Numbered from the stretch's first letter, positions 28,376 through 37,331 are shown. The stretch is DNA of 64,000 nucleotides from Pseudomonas corrugata (GCF_001269905.1 NZ_LHVK01000031.1:100323-164322); one strand, 5' to 3'. Notes: generated by a model from the sequence alone, not told the origin. Program-made: numbers and translations.

Positions 28376-30055
28376 TCAGATCCGGAACTGCCCGACCAAT
28401 TTGCCCAGGCGCTGGCCCAGGTCATTCAGGCTACGGGAGGTCTGGGCGCCGAGTTGGGTTTCGTCGGCCACACTGTCCACCGCCACGGCGATCTGATGCA
28501 CGCTGCGATTGATTTCCTCGGCCACCGCGGTCTGCTCTTCCGCGGCGCTGGCGATCTGGGCGTTCATCGAGTTGATGGTGCCGATCAACTGCGCCATGGT
28601 GTCCAGGGACGCTCCCGCCTCGTTGGCGCGAACCGATGTACCGTCGCCAGCCTCACTGGAACGACGCATCGCTTCGACCGCTGCATGGGTGCCCGATTGC
28701 AGACGGTCGATCATGCCCTGGATTTCCTGGGTGCTCTGCTGGGTCCGGCTGGCCAGGGCACGGACCTCATCGGCCACCACCGCGAAACCACGCCCCGCCT
28801 CCCCGGCACGCGCCGCCTCGATGGCCGCGTTGAGAGCCAGCAGGTTGGTCTGCTCGGCAATCGAACGGATCACCCCGAGCACGCTGACAATCGAGGCCAC
28901 GTCCTGTTGCAGGCTGTCCAGGGACACGCCACTGCTGCGAATGTCGTTCACCAGCGCATGAATCTGCTGGATGCTGCCGGCCACCACGCGCTTGGCAGAC
29001 TGACCTTCTTCGTCGGTCTGCTGGGCGGCCACGGCGGCGCCCTGGGCGCTACGGGCCACTTCCTGGGCGGCGGACGACATCTCGTTGATCGCCGTGGCGA
29101 CCTGGTCGGTTTCGTGGCGCTGACGCTCCATGGCCTGCTCGGAACGTTGGGCTTGCTCGGAGACCTGGGTCACCAAACCGGTCAGTTGCGAAGTCATGTC
29201 GGTGATCTGCCGCACCAGGCCATGGATCTTGTCGACGAAGCGGTTGAACGAGCCGGCCAGCTGGCCGAGTTCGTCCTGGCTGGTGATCGCCAGGCGCCGG
29301 GTCAGGTCGCCCTCGCCCGCCGCGATGTCGTCGAGGTTGTCCTTCATCAGGTGCAAGGGTCGCAGGATGGTGTTGGCCAACAGCAGGCCCACTACCACAA
29401 TGACCAGCAATACCACGGCGGCGATGCCGACAATGCTCAGTATCACGCCTTGCACACGCTCATGGACCTTGGCTTCCACCAGAGCCACCTGGCCTTCGAT
29501 GCCATCCAGGTTGACCGAACTGCCGACCGCCATGTCCCACTTGGACAGGTATTCGGTGTAGCCGAGCTTGGGCACCAGATCCTTGCTGTTGGGCAGTGGC
29601 GAGCTGTATTCGAGGTAGTGAGTCCCGTCCTTGGCAACTTTCACCAGGTCACGGTTGACGTAGACACCGTTCGGGTCACGGTTTTCCTTGAAACTCTTGC
29701 CCACGCCGTCAGGGCTGTTGGCCTTGAACAGGCGCACGGTTTCGGAGTCGTAGCCGAAGAAGTAGCCATCCTTGCCGTAACTGATGTTCGACAGCAGCTT
29801 GATGGCCTGGGCCCGCGCCGCGTTATCACCGGGAGCGGCGGCATCATACAGCGGTTTGATGGCGGTCAGGCCCACCGCTACGTAGCTCTGCAGCGTCGCC
29901 TTGGCATCGGCTAGCAGGCGTTCGCGGGTCTGCTGCACCTCTTTGTCGGCCTGCATCGTCAGGATGTAGGCCGTGGTCAGGCTGATGATCACAGCGGACA
30001 ACAATACCGGCAATATTGCCAGGGACAGGACTTTAGCCTTCAGGCTCAGGCGCAT
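28376..30055 (-). CDS. Methyl-accepting chemotaxis protein (Cache-type sensor)
   Basis: The 559-residue receptor has a first membrane span at about 8-28, a periplasmic domain of about 150 residues with YGKDGYFFGYD and NGVYVNRDL-like motifs of single-Cache sensors, and a second span at about 188-212. A HAMP domain and a long methyl-accepting coiled coil follow. The signalling tip ANRGFAVV-like reads AARAGEAGRGFAVVADEVR, the near-universal receptor sequence. ATG at 30055 is chosen because further upstream the frame reads into a REP sequence. The ligand is not readable. Confidence 0.93.
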   Translation of the reverse strand: MRLSLKAKVLSLAILPVLLSAVIISLTTAYILTMQADKEVQQTRERLLADAKATLQSYVAVGLTAIKPLYDAAAPGDNAARAQAIKLLSNISYGKDGYFFGYDSETVRLFKANSPDGVGKSFKENRDPNGVYVNRDLVKVAKDGTHYLEYSSPLPNSKDLVPKLGYTEYLSKWDMAVGSSVNLDGIEGQVALVEAKVHERVQGVILSIVGIAAVVLLVIVVVGLLLANTILRPLHLMKDNLDDIAAGEGDLTRRLAITSQDELGQLAGSFNRFVDKIHGLVRQITDMTSQLTGLVTQVSEQAQRSEQAMERQRHETDQVATAINEMSSAAQEVARSAQGAAVAAQQTDEEGQSAKRVVAGSIQQIHALVNDIRSSGVSLDSLQQDVASIVSVLGVIRSIAEQTNLLALNAAIEAARAGEAGRGFAVVADEVRALASRTQQSTQEIQGMIDRLQSGTHAAVEAMRRSSEAGDGTSVRANEAGASLDTMAQLIGTINSMNAQIASAAEEQTAVAEEINRSVHQIAVAVDSVADETQLGAQTSRSLNDLGQRLGKLVGQFRI

Positions 30056-30140
30056 GCTGGTCACTCTTGTAGGTGTTATTGGCGTGGTTAGCTGTGTTAA
30101 CGGCAAGCGGAGGGAAAACTGTAGGCCAATAATAAAAGCA

Positions 30141-30204
30141 ATCGCGAGCAGGCTCGCTCCCACATTGGAATGCATCTCCCTGTGGGGCGAGCCTGCTCGC
30201 GATA
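30141..30204. repeat. Inverted REP pair
   Basis: ATCGCGAGCAGGCTCGCTCC and GGCGAGCCTGCTCGCGAT close around about 22 bases between the antiporter and chemoreceptor genes. Confidence 0.85.
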
Positions 30205-30224
30205 AAGGTGACCGGGGTCTGGGG

Positions 30225-31544
30225 CTACAGCACCATCGCCGCCACCCAACCGAACGCCAGTAAAGGCAGGTTGTAGTGAATGAAGGTCGGAACCACGGTG
30301 TCCCAGATATGATGGTGCTGGCCGTCGACGTTCAGGCCAGAGGTTGGGCCGAGGGTTGAATCCGACGCAGGCGAACCCGCATCGCCGAGGGCGCCGGCAG
30401 TGCCGACGATGCAGACGATCGCCAACGGGCTGAAACCCAGCTGCAGGCACAGCGGCACGAAAATCGTGGCCAGGATCGGTACGGTGGAGAATGACGAGCC
30501 GATGCCCATGGTCACCAGCAGGCCCACCAGCAACATCATCAGCGCGCCGACACCCTTGTTGTGGCCAATCCAGGCTGCCGAGGTTTCCACCAGGCTCTGG
30601 ACTTCACCAGTGGCCTTCATCACCTCGGCAAACCCCGAGGCAGCGATCATGATGAAGCCGATCATCGCCATCATTTTCATGCCTTCGGTAAACAGGTCGT
30701 CAGTCTCGCGCCAGCGCACTACCCCCGACAGCGAGAAAATCAGGAACCCGGCCAGGGCACCGATGATCATCGAATCCACCAGCAGCTGAATCGCGAACGC
30801 TGCTGCCACGGCCAACCCGGCCACCATCAGGCTCATCGGGTTGTAGCGCACAGCCACTTGCTCGACCCTGGCGATTTTCTTCAGGTCGTAGACACGCTTC
30901 TTGCGGTAGCTGAACAACGACAGCAGCAAGCCGAACACCATGCCCAGCGCCGGGATACCCATGGCGTGGGCAACGTTGATGCCGCTGACGTCCACGCCGC
31001 TGCGGGTGATACTGGCGAGCAGGATTTCATTGAGGAAAATATTGCCGAACCCCACTGGCAGGAACATGTAGGGGGTGATCAGGCCGAAGGTCATGACGCA
31101 GGCGATCAGCCGGCGATCCAGTTGCAACTTGGTCAGCACGTAGAGCAGCGGCGGCACCAGCAACGGGATGAAGGCGATGTGAATCGGCAGGATATTCTGG
31201 GATGCGACGGCAACCATCCCAAGCAAGCCGATCAATACCCATTTGATGCCCGAGCCACCGGCGGCGTCCTGACGGTCCACCATGGCCAGAACCTTGTCGG
31301 CCAGAGCATGGGCCATGCCGGACTTGGCAATCGCCACTGCGAAAGCACCGAGCAAGGCGTAGGACAGCGCCACCGTCGCACCGCCACCCAGGCCCGCATT
31401 GAACGCCTTGAGCGTCGCCTCGATGCCCAGACCGCCGGTCAGGCCACCCACCAATGCGCCGATAATCAGCGCGATCACCACATGCACGCGGGAGAGGCTG
31501 AGCACCAGCATGACGCCAACCGCGGCAATTACTGCATTTATCAT
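30225..31544 (-). CDS. Na+/H+ antiporter family membrane protein
   Basis: The 439-residue protein has about eleven hydrophobic spans with the two-half repeat of the Na+/H+ antiporter (NhaC/YuiF-like) family. It starts MINAVIAAVGVMLVLSLSRV, and conserved stretches include FVPLCLQLGFSPLAIVCIVG and GSPASDSTLGPTSGL. The frame opens 20 codons earlier, but ATG at 31544 gives the usual N terminus. It should sit in the inner membrane and exchange protons for sodium or an organic ion. Specificity is uncertain. Confidence 0.85.
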   Translation of the reverse strand: MINAVIAAVGVMLVLSLSRVHVVIALIIGALVGGLTGGLGIEATLKAFNAGLGGGATVALSYALLGAFAVAIAKSGMAHALADKVLAMVDRQDAAGGSGIKWVLIGLLGMVAVASQNILPIHIAFIPLLVPPLLYVLTKLQLDRRLIACVMTFGLITPYMFLPVGFGNIFLNEILLASITRSGVDVSGINVAHAMGIPALGMVFGLLLSLFSYRKKRVYDLKKIARVEQVAVRYNPMSLMVAGLAVAAAFAIQLLVDSMIIGALAGFLIFSLSGVVRWRETDDLFTEGMKMMAMIGFIMIAASGFAEVMKATGEVQSLVETSAAWIGHNKGVGALMMLLVGLLVTMGIGSSFSTVPILATIFVPLCLQLGFSPLAIVCIVGTAGALGDAGSPASDSTLGPTSGLNVDGQHHHIWDTVVPTFIHYNLPLLAFGWVAAMVL

Positions 31545-31681
31545 CGTTACCTCAAGGCACTGCGGTGCAAAGCCACCGGAAAAAAGGCGGGGACTTTGCA
31601 GCAAGCGGCGCCAAGCTGCAAGGGCCGTGCGGCGGGTTTCGGGGTGTTTTCAATATTCATCCTGTGGGAGCGAAAATCTTG

Positions 31682-32995
31682 TCAGCGCCGTGGCAGTTCG
31701 ATCAGGACTTTCAACCCGCCCCACTCGCTGTCGTGCAGGGCCAGGGTCCCGCCCCAGGTATCGACGATGTCCCGCACGATACCGAGCCCCAGGCCGTGGC
31801 CGTCGGTCTGCTCGTCCAGGCGCGTGCCCCGGCTGAAGACCTGGTCGCGCCGCTCCTCGGGAATGCCCGGACCATCGTCTTCCACTGCCAGGATGAATGC
31901 CTCGGCCGTCTCGGTCACGGTCAGGCGCACTTCGGCATCCGCCCATTTGCAAGCGTTATCCAGCAGGTTACCCAGCAGTTCCAGCAGGTCTTCCCGGTCC
32001 CAGGGCAGGTGCTGGCCTGGCGCGGCAACATAACTCAGATGCAGATGCTCGCCGTGAATCATGTTCAGCGTCGCCAGTAGCCCAGGCAGCTCCGCATCGC
32101 AAGCCAGCTGCGCACCGGGCAAGGCATCGCCGGCCAGTCGGGCGCGGTTGAGTTCACGATTCAGGCGCTGGCGCACCTGCTCCAGTTGTTCGAGCAGCAA
32201 CTTGCGCAATTCGGGATACGGCTCGAGCTTTTCATTCGAGGCCAGGCTTTGCAACACCGCCAGCGGGGTTTTCAGGGCGTGGCCCAGATTGCCCAGGGCG
32301 TTGCGCGAACGCTTGAGGCTGTCTTCAGTGTGGGCCAGCAGATGATTGATCTGCGCCACCAGCGGTTCCAGCTCAAGGGGTACCTGTTCGTCGAGTTGCG
32401 AACGCTGTCCTCGCTGCAACTGAGCGATCTGTTCCCGGGCTTTTTCCAGCGGACGCAAGGCTCGGCGCACCGTCAACCGTTGCAACAACAGAATCAGCAG
32501 CAACCCGGCCAGACCGAGGCCGAGGCCGATCTGCTGCATGCGCAGGAAACTGTCGCGCACAGGCGTGTAGTCCTGGGCCACGCTGATGGAAATCGCCTGG
32601 CCCAGGCGTCGGTAGTCGGTGCGCAATACCAGCAGCTTCTGGCCTTCAGGCCCCAGTTGCAGGTTGGCGTGCAGACCCGGATGGTCGAGCCTGGGCAGTT
32701 CCTGATCCCACAGGGAACGGGAACGCCAGTGCACGTCGGCGAAATCGATGCGGAAATAATGCCCGGAGAACGGCCGCAGATAGGCCGGCGACAAGCGCCG
32801 CTCATCCAGTTGCAGCCCCTGGGGGCCGCGCACCAGGGCCACCAGCAGACTCTCGCTGTCGTTGCGCAACCCGGCTTCCAGGTAGCGCTGCAACCCCAGC
32901 TCGAACAGCCACAGACTGGTTTGCGCCAGGACCAGGCCGACCACCACCATCACACCGATCAGTCCCAGGCTCAGACGTCGCTGGATGGATCTCAC
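31682..32995 (-). CDS. Sensor histidine kinase of the PepSY-linked two-component system
   Basis: The 437-residue kinase has two membrane spans (about 8-30 and 160-182) around a periplasmic domain of about 130 residues. HAMP-like and DHp segments follow with the phospho-acceptor His in GHALKTPLAVL, then an ATPase domain with NLLDNACKWA, DDGPGIPEE and GHGLGLGIV. The form resembles PhoQ/QseC-type sensors. Its start overlaps the regulator stop by 4 bases, so the pair is translationally coupled. Confidence 0.92.
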   Translation of the reverse strand: MRSIQRRLSLGLIGVMVVVGLVLAQTSLWLFELGLQRYLEAGLRNDSESLLVALVRGPQGLQLDERRLSPAYLRPFSGHYFRIDFADVHWRSRSLWDQELPRLDHPGLHANLQLGPEGQKLLVLRTDYRRLGQAISISVAQDYTPVRDSFLRMQQIGLGLGLAGLLLILLLQRLTVRRALRPLEKAREQIAQLQRGQRSQLDEQVPLELEPLVAQINHLLAHTEDSLKRSRNALGNLGHALKTPLAVLQSLASNEKLEPYPELRKLLLEQLEQVRQRLNRELNRARLAGDALPGAQLACDAELPGLLATLNMIHGEHLHLSYVAAPGQHLPWDREDLLELLGNLLDNACKWADAEVRLTVTETAEAFILAVEDDGPGIPEERRDQVFSRGTRLDEQTDGHGLGLGIVRDIVDTWGGTLALHDSEWGGLKVLIELPRR

Positions 32996-33660
32996 CGGGC
33001 CTGCCCGCCGAACAGGTAACCCTGGCCGCGACGGGTTTCGATCACGCTGCGTCCCAGCTTGCGTCGCAGGTGATTGACGTGGACTTCCAGCACATTGGAA
33101 TCACGCTCGGTTTCACCGTCATACAAATGTTCGGCGAGATGGCTCTTGGAAAGGATCTGCTCGGGGTGAAGCATGAAATAGCGCAGCAGGCGGAATTCAG
33201 CGGCAGTCAGTTGGATGTCCGCGCCGTCGCGAACCACGCATTGGCGCCCCTCATCCAGATGCAGCCCGGCGGCCTGGAGCGTCGGCTGGTTGGCCTGGCC
33301 ATGGGAGCGGCGCAGCAGCGCCTGGACCCGCAGGTGCAGTTCCTCGGGATGAAAGGGTTTGGTCAGGTAATCGTCGGCACCAGCCTTGAGACCCTCGATG
33401 CGTTCAGCCCAAGAGCCGCGGGCGGTAAGGATCAGCACCGGAGTACTCAGGCGGCCAGCGCGCCATTGGGCCAGCACCTCGAGCCCCGGCACACCTGGCA
33501 GGCCAAGGTCGAGGATGATCAGGTCATAGGGTTCGCTGCTGCCCTGATACACCGCGTCGCGACCGTCGGCGAGCCAATCGACGGCATAGCCCTGCCGTGT
33601 CAGTCCGGCCATCAACTCATCGGCCAGGGGAACGTGATCTTCCACCAGAAGCAGGCGCAT
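32992..33660 (-). CDS. OmpR/PhoP-family response regulator
   Basis: The 222-residue regulator has a receiver domain (LLVEDHVPLADEL, phospho-acceptor Asp51 in LIILDLGLPG, conserved Lys in YLTKPFHP) and a C-terminal winged helix (VLEVHVNHLRRKLG). The first base of its ATG is the last base of the upstream PepSY gene stop, so translation is coupled. It is the third gene of a four-gene operon with two PepSY proteins and the kinase. Confidence 0.94.
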   Translation of the reverse strand: MRLLLVEDHVPLADELMAGLTRQGYAVDWLADGRDAVYQGSSEPYDLIILDLGLPGVPGLEVLAQWRAGRLSTPVLILTARGSWAERIEGLKAGADDYLTKPFHPEELHLRVQALLRRSHGQANQPTLQAAGLHLDEGRQCVVRDGADIQLTAAEFRLLRYFMLHPEQILSKSHLAEHLYDGETERDSNVLEVHVNHLRRKLGRSVIETRRGQGYLFGGQAR

Positions 33661-33971
33661 CAGTCTTCCTTATCTTTGAGTAACCGGCCGGATGTGGCCT
33701 CAAGGTCCAATTCGCGCACTACGCCGTCGGTGTCCAGCAGCTCGACCTCATAAATATAGACGCCGTGTTTCTCCTCCAGCTCGGCCTCCAGCAACTTGGC
33801 GCCGGGGTGCAGATCCAGCGCCTGTTGCAGCAGCTGTTCCAGCGGCAGTATCACGCCCCGCTGGCGCAGTTGCAGGGCCTCGTCCTGGTCCAGGTCCCGC
33901 GCCATGACCACCGAACAAAACGCCAGCAGCACCAGCGGCCATCGACTGCGGGCGCAGAGATTAAGCTTCAT
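33660..33971 (-). CDS. PepSY-domain secreted protein (second copy)
   Basis: The 103-residue product has a signal peptide (about 1-24, ending VVMARD) and a PepSY-like core EAELEEKHGVYIYEVELLDTDG. It is a paralogue of the next gene, with the same layout DLxxDEALQLRQ versus DLGPDESRKLQD. It likely stays in the periplasm. PepSY proteins often accompany two-component systems and may modulate the sensor, which is inference. Start ATG at 33971 shares its A with the TAA stop of the first copy. Confidence 0.85.
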   Translation of the reverse strand: MKLNLCARSRWPLVLLAFCSVVMARDLDQDEALQLRQRGVILPLEQLLQQALDLHPGAKLLEAELEEKHGVYIYEVELLDTDGVVRELDLEATSGRLLKDKED

Positions 33972-34279
33972 TAAGTATCCTGATGATTCTTGAGCACCTT
34001 GCCGGTAACGGCGTCCAGTTCCATATCCCATTCAACGCCCTGGGTGTCGCGCAGTTCCACCTGATAGATGAACTTGCCGTATTTTTCCTCCAGCTCGGTA
34101 TCGGTCACGGTGGCGCCAGGATGCTTGGCCAAGGCGGCGGCGTTGAGTTTTTCAAAGGATTGAATGGTACCAGCGTCTTGCAGCTTTCGGGACTCGTCCG
34201 GGCCGAGGTCCCGTGCTTGAGCAAAGCCGGCGCCCAGGGCCATGAGCGTTGCGATGAAAAAGGCAGTCAGGCGGTTCAA
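33971..34279 (-). CDS. PepSY-domain secreted protein (first copy)
   Basis: The 102-residue product begins with a clear signal peptide (MNRLTAFFIATLMALGAGFAQA). It carries the PepSY-like motif TELEEKYGKFIYQVELRDTQG and a DAVTGKVL ending as in PepSY domains. It is the first gene of a tightly overlapping operon (PepSY, PepSY, regulator, kinase; overlaps 1, 1 and 4 bases). Confidence 0.86.
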   Translation of the reverse strand: MNRLTAFFIATLMALGAGFAQARDLGPDESRKLQDAGTIQSFEKLNAAALAKHPGATVTDTELEEKYGKFIYQVELRDTQGVEWDMELDAVTGKVLKNHQDT

Positions 34280-34378
34280 GGGTTATCTCCTTTTTATAAT
34301 CGTCACGGAGCGACTGTAGCCGGATGAACTTAACTGAAACTGAATTGCCATCATGGGACACAGATCAACGGCCGCGCC

Positions 34379-34470
34379 CTGTGGAGCGAGCCTGCTCGCG
34401 ATGGCGGCGTATCAGATGACAATAAAGTGACTGACCCACCGTCATCGCGAGCAGGCTCGCTCCCACAGGG
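34379..34470. repeat. Inverted REP pair
   Basis: GGAGCGAGCCTGCTCGCGAT and ATCGCGAGCAGGCTCGCTCC face each other in the gap between the divergent PepSY operon and patatin gene. Confidence 0.88.
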
Positions 34471-34516
34471 ATTTGTGTCGCTATAATCCGTTGCCTGCCC
34501 AAGCCAAGAGACTGGT

Positions 34517-35596
34517 ATGACCGCCATCCACATCAAGTTTCCCGCCCTCACCCTCAAGGCTGGTCCCCGTGCCCTGGCGCGGATCCGCGAAGCCGGTCTC
34601 AAGGCGGCCGACGTCGGCATCCTGCCGGGCGCCGCCGGTGGCCCCAAGGCCCTGGGCATCCAGGGGCTGGACCTGGCACTGTTTGGCGAATGGCTGCCCG
34701 CTGCACCAAGGGAGCGTTCGTTGATCGGGGCCTCGGTGGGCTCCTGGCGCTTCGCCAGCGCCTGCCTGCCGGATGCCGCCGAAGGCATCCGACGCCTGGG
34801 CACTTTGTACAACGGGCAAAGTTTCGCCAAAGGCGTGACCATGGCCGGGGTCAGCCAGAGTTCGCAGCGCATGCTCGACGACCTGCTCGAAGGCCGCGAC
34901 GCGACGATCCTCGCCAACCCCTACTACCGGCTCAACATCATGGTAGTCAAAAGCCACGGTTTGCTCGCGCAGGATCATCGCGGGCGGTTGGGCCTGGGCC
35001 TGTCGTCGGTGATTGCCGACAACCTGCGAAGCCGGGCGCGGCTGTCGCGGCATTTCGAACGACTGATCATCCACGATCCACGCCTGGCACCGCCGCTGCA
35101 TCCCTTGAACGATTTTCCGTCACGTTTCGTCCCACTGCAGGCCGGCAATCTGCGTCAGGCACTACTGGCCTCGGGCTCGATCCCGATGGTGATGGAGGGG
35201 GTGCGCGACCTGCCGGGAGCCGGTGCCGGTACCTACCGCGACGGCGGCTTGCTGGACTATCACCTCGACCTGCCCTACAGCGGCGAAGACATCGTGCTGT
35301 ATCCCCATTTCACCGACCGGGTCATTCCCGGCTGGTTCGACAAAAGCCTGCCGTGGCGCCGGGGTAACATTGGGCGCCTGCAGGATGTCCTGTTGGTGGC
35401 GCCATCCCGTGAGTACCTGGCTCGCCTGCCCTACGGCAAGCTGCCAGACCGGAACGACTTCAAGCGTTTCATGGGCGATGACGCGAGCCGCCGCACCTAT
35501 TGGCAGACGGCGATGGACGAGAGCCGCCGCCTGGGCGACGAATTCCTTGAATTGGCGGCCAGCGGTGGTCTGGGCGAGCGTTTGCTGACCCTTTAG
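34517..35596 (+). CDS. Patatin-like phospholipase-family protein
   Basis: The 359-residue protein has the patatin signs: an oxyanion-type glycine loop GAAGGPKALG at about 37-46, the nucleophile motif GASVGSW (Gly-X-Ser-X-Gly), and the catalytic Asp in YRDGGLLDYHL. Patatins hydrolyse acyl esters with a Ser-Asp dyad. No signal peptide is seen, so it should be cytoplasmic or injected/associated, and the substrate is unknown. ATG at 34517 follows weak AAGAGA. queD follows 82 bases downstream on the same strand. Confidence 0.85.
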   Translation: MTAIHIKFPALTLKAGPRALARIREAGLKAADVGILPGAAGGPKALGIQGLDLALFGEWLPAAPRERSLIGASVGSWRFASACLPDAAEGIRRLGTLYNGQSFAKGVTMAGVSQSSQRMLDDLLEGRDATILANPYYRLNIMVVKSHGLLAQDHRGRLGLGLSSVIADNLRSRARLSRHFERLIIHDPRLAPPLHPLNDFPSRFVPLQAGNLRQALLASGSIPMVMEGVRDLPGAGAGTYRDGGLLDYHLDLPYSGEDIVLYPHFTDRVIPGWFDKSLPWRRGNIGRLQDVLLVAPSREYLARLPYGKLPDRNDFKRFMGDDASRRTYWQTAMDESRRLGDEFLELAASGGLGERLLTL

Positions 35597-35678
35597 TCAG
35601 CATGAGCGCGCAACGCCAGAGCCAAACTGATAAACTGCGCCGCCTGCTTCGCGACCGCTACCTTAAAGAGCCTTTACC

Positions 35679-36035
35679 TTGGAAATTTTCAAAGAGTTCA
35701 CCTTCGAATCCGCCCATCGCCTGCCCCACGTACCGGACGGCCACAAATGCGGCCGCCTGCACGGTCACTCGTTCAAGGTGGCGATTCACCTGAGCGGCGA
35801 GATCGACTCGCACACTGGCTGGATTCGTGACTTCTCGGAAATCAAGGCGATCTTCAAGCCGCTCTACGAGCGCCTGGACCACAACTACCTCAACGATATT
35901 CCTGGCCTGGAAAACCCCACCAGCGAAGTCCTCGCCAAGTGGATCTGGAACGAACTCAAGCCGTTGCTGCCGGAACTCAGCGCCATCCGCATCCATGAGA
36001 CCTGCACCAGCGGTTGCATCTATCGCGGCGAGTAA
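35679..36035 (+). CDS. queD: 6-carboxy-5,6,7,8-tetrahydropterin synthase (TTG start)
   Basis: QueD makes 6-carboxytetrahydropterin from dihydroneopterin triphosphate in queuosine synthesis. The 118-residue product is full length. It has the zinc-binding histidines in FESAHRLPHVP and CGRLHGHSF, the catalytic Cys in HKCGRLHGH, and the C-terminal IHETCTSGCIYRGE of the E. coli type. No ATG or GTG gives this N terminus: the first codon is TTG at 35679 (read MEIFKEFTFE). Confidence 0.94.
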   Translation: MEIFKEFTFESAHRLPHVPDGHKCGRLHGHSFKVAIHLSGEIDSHTGWIRDFSEIKAIFKPLYERLDHNYLNDIPGLENPTSEVLAKWIWNELKPLLPELSAIRIHETCTSGCIYRGE

Positions 36036-36065
36036 CCCGCAGTCCCAATCTTGAAAAGAGCTTTT

Positions 36066-36214
36066 GCGGCGAGGGGATTTATCTGTGGCGAGGGGATTTA
36101 TCCCCGCTGGGCCGCGAAGCGGCCCCAAAATCCAACATCAGTGCGTCAGGTTGATTCGCTTCGTATCTTTGGGGCGCGCTGCGCACGCCAGCGGGGATAA
36201 ATCCCCTCGCCACA
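36066..36214. repeat. Second REP family, inverted pair with partial duplication
   Basis: GTGGCGAGGGGATTTATCCCC appears in the left arm (with an extra truncated GGCGAGGGGATTTAT before it) and its inverse at the right. GGGCCGCGAAGCGGCCCC and GGGGCGCGCTGCGC stretches lie inside. Same family as at 14592. Confidence 0.82.
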
Positions 36215-36287
36215 GATGTGTTTTCCCCAGGAAAACTGAACTGGCCTATGCTCTATCCCCTGCCCCCCCTTCAGTGGAGCATCGACC

Positions 36288-37118
36288 ATGACCGACTGGC
36301 CGCTGGATCAGGCATACACCTTCAACGGACACGCCATTCGCTACGCCATCCACGGTGACGGGCCGCCATTGGTATTCGTCCATGGCACGCCCTTTTCGTC
36401 CTACGTGTGGCATCGAATCGCCCCGCTCTTCAGCGCCACCCATCGGGTGCATTATTTTGACCTGTTGGGTTATGGCCAATCTGCGCAGCCCGATGCCGAT
36501 GTCTCCCTCGGCATCCAGAACCACCTGCTCGCGCAACTGCTGGAGCATTGGGGCCTGGACTGCCCTGATGTGGTGGCCCACGACTTTGGCGGCGCCACCG
36601 CCCTGCGCACGCACCTGCTCAATGGCAAAGACTACCGCAGCCTGACGCTGATCGATCCGGTGGCGCTATCCCCCTGGGGCTCACCCTTCGTCCAGCATGT
36701 GCGACAGCACGAAGCAGCCTTCAGTGGGCTGCCCGATTACATTCAGCGCGCTATTGTGCCGACGTATATCCGGGGCGCGATCAAGCGGGACATCCCGGAC
36801 GCAGAATTGGCGCCCTACCTGCAGCCGTGGCTCGGTGAGACGGGCCAGGCCGCGTTTTATCGGCAGATTGCGCAAATGGACGAGCGTTACACCCGCGAAG
36901 CAGAGAACCTGTATTCGAGCGTGCGCTGCCCGACACAGATACTGTGGGGGGAGGATGACCAATGGATCCCCATCGAGCGCGGCCGGGCGCTGCACGCGCT
37001 GATTCCAGGCGCGCAATTCCACCCGGTGGCGAACGCCGGGCATCTGGTCCAGGAAGACGCCCCGGAAGCCATTGTGGCGGCTGTATTACGATTCCTGCCA
37101 CTGCCCCGCCCGACCTGA
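36288..37118 (+). CDS. Alpha/beta hydrolase with Asp nucleophile (dehalogenase/epoxide-hydrolase type)
   Basis: The 276-residue protein has the oxyanion HGTPFSSYVW, nucleophile elbow AHDFGGATAL, and late NAGHLVQED His. The nucleophile is Asp (HDFGG), not Ser. That is the haloalkane dehalogenase, fluoroacetate dehalogenase and epoxide hydrolase arrangement, not the esterase one. No signal peptide. Good ribosome site GGAG. The substrate is unknown. Confidence 0.85.
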   Translation: MTDWPLDQAYTFNGHAIRYAIHGDGPPLVFVHGTPFSSYVWHRIAPLFSATHRVHYFDLLGYGQSAQPDADVSLGIQNHLLAQLLEHWGLDCPDVVAHDFGGATALRTHLLNGKDYRSLTLIDPVALSPWGSPFVQHVRQHEAAFSGLPDYIQRAIVPTYIRGAIKRDIPDAELAPYLQPWLGETGQAAFYRQIAQMDERYTREAENLYSSVRCPTQILWGEDDQWIPIERGRALHALIPGAQFHPVANAGHLVQEDAPEAIVAAVLRFLPLPRPT

Positions 37119-37129
37119 CGCGCACTGCT

Positions 37130-37160
37130 CCTGTGGGAGCGGGCTTGCTCGCTCCCACAA
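37130..37160. repeat. Compact REP palindrome
   Basis: TGTGGGAGCGGGCTTGCTCG runs directly into CTCCCACA, so two REP halves have collapsed onto each other with part of the core lost. Confidence 0.75.
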
Positions 37161-37277
37161 AGGATATGCAGGGGAATGCGAACCGTGTTCCAACTTGAAT
37201 CATCGTTGCACCACTTTCATTCCCCGCCCGCCCCCATTTCCCCGGATTGTCTATAAATAACCTCGCGATCATTCGCT

Positions 37278-37293
37278 TGGCACGACCGCTGCA
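37278..37293 (+). promoter_or_regulatory. Sigma-54 promoter upstream of codBA
   Basis: TGGCACG-ACCG-CTGCA matches the sigma-54 consensus TGGCACG-N4-TTGCW at all but one position, including GG at -24 and GC at -12. It lies 39 bases before the codB start. A TGCACCA at 37207-37213 equals one half of the NtrC site (TGCACC-N5-GGTGCA type), about 70 bases upstream. Confidence 0.75.
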
Positions 37294-37331
37294 CGCTTGC
37301 GACATTTTCCCTCCTGCGCAAGGACCGCCAC

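Noticed and set aside
30056..30175. N-terminal extension of the chemoreceptor (reads SNVGASLLAIA)
   Set aside because: This peptide is the translation of a REP core and recurs in other gaps; true start is ATG 30055.
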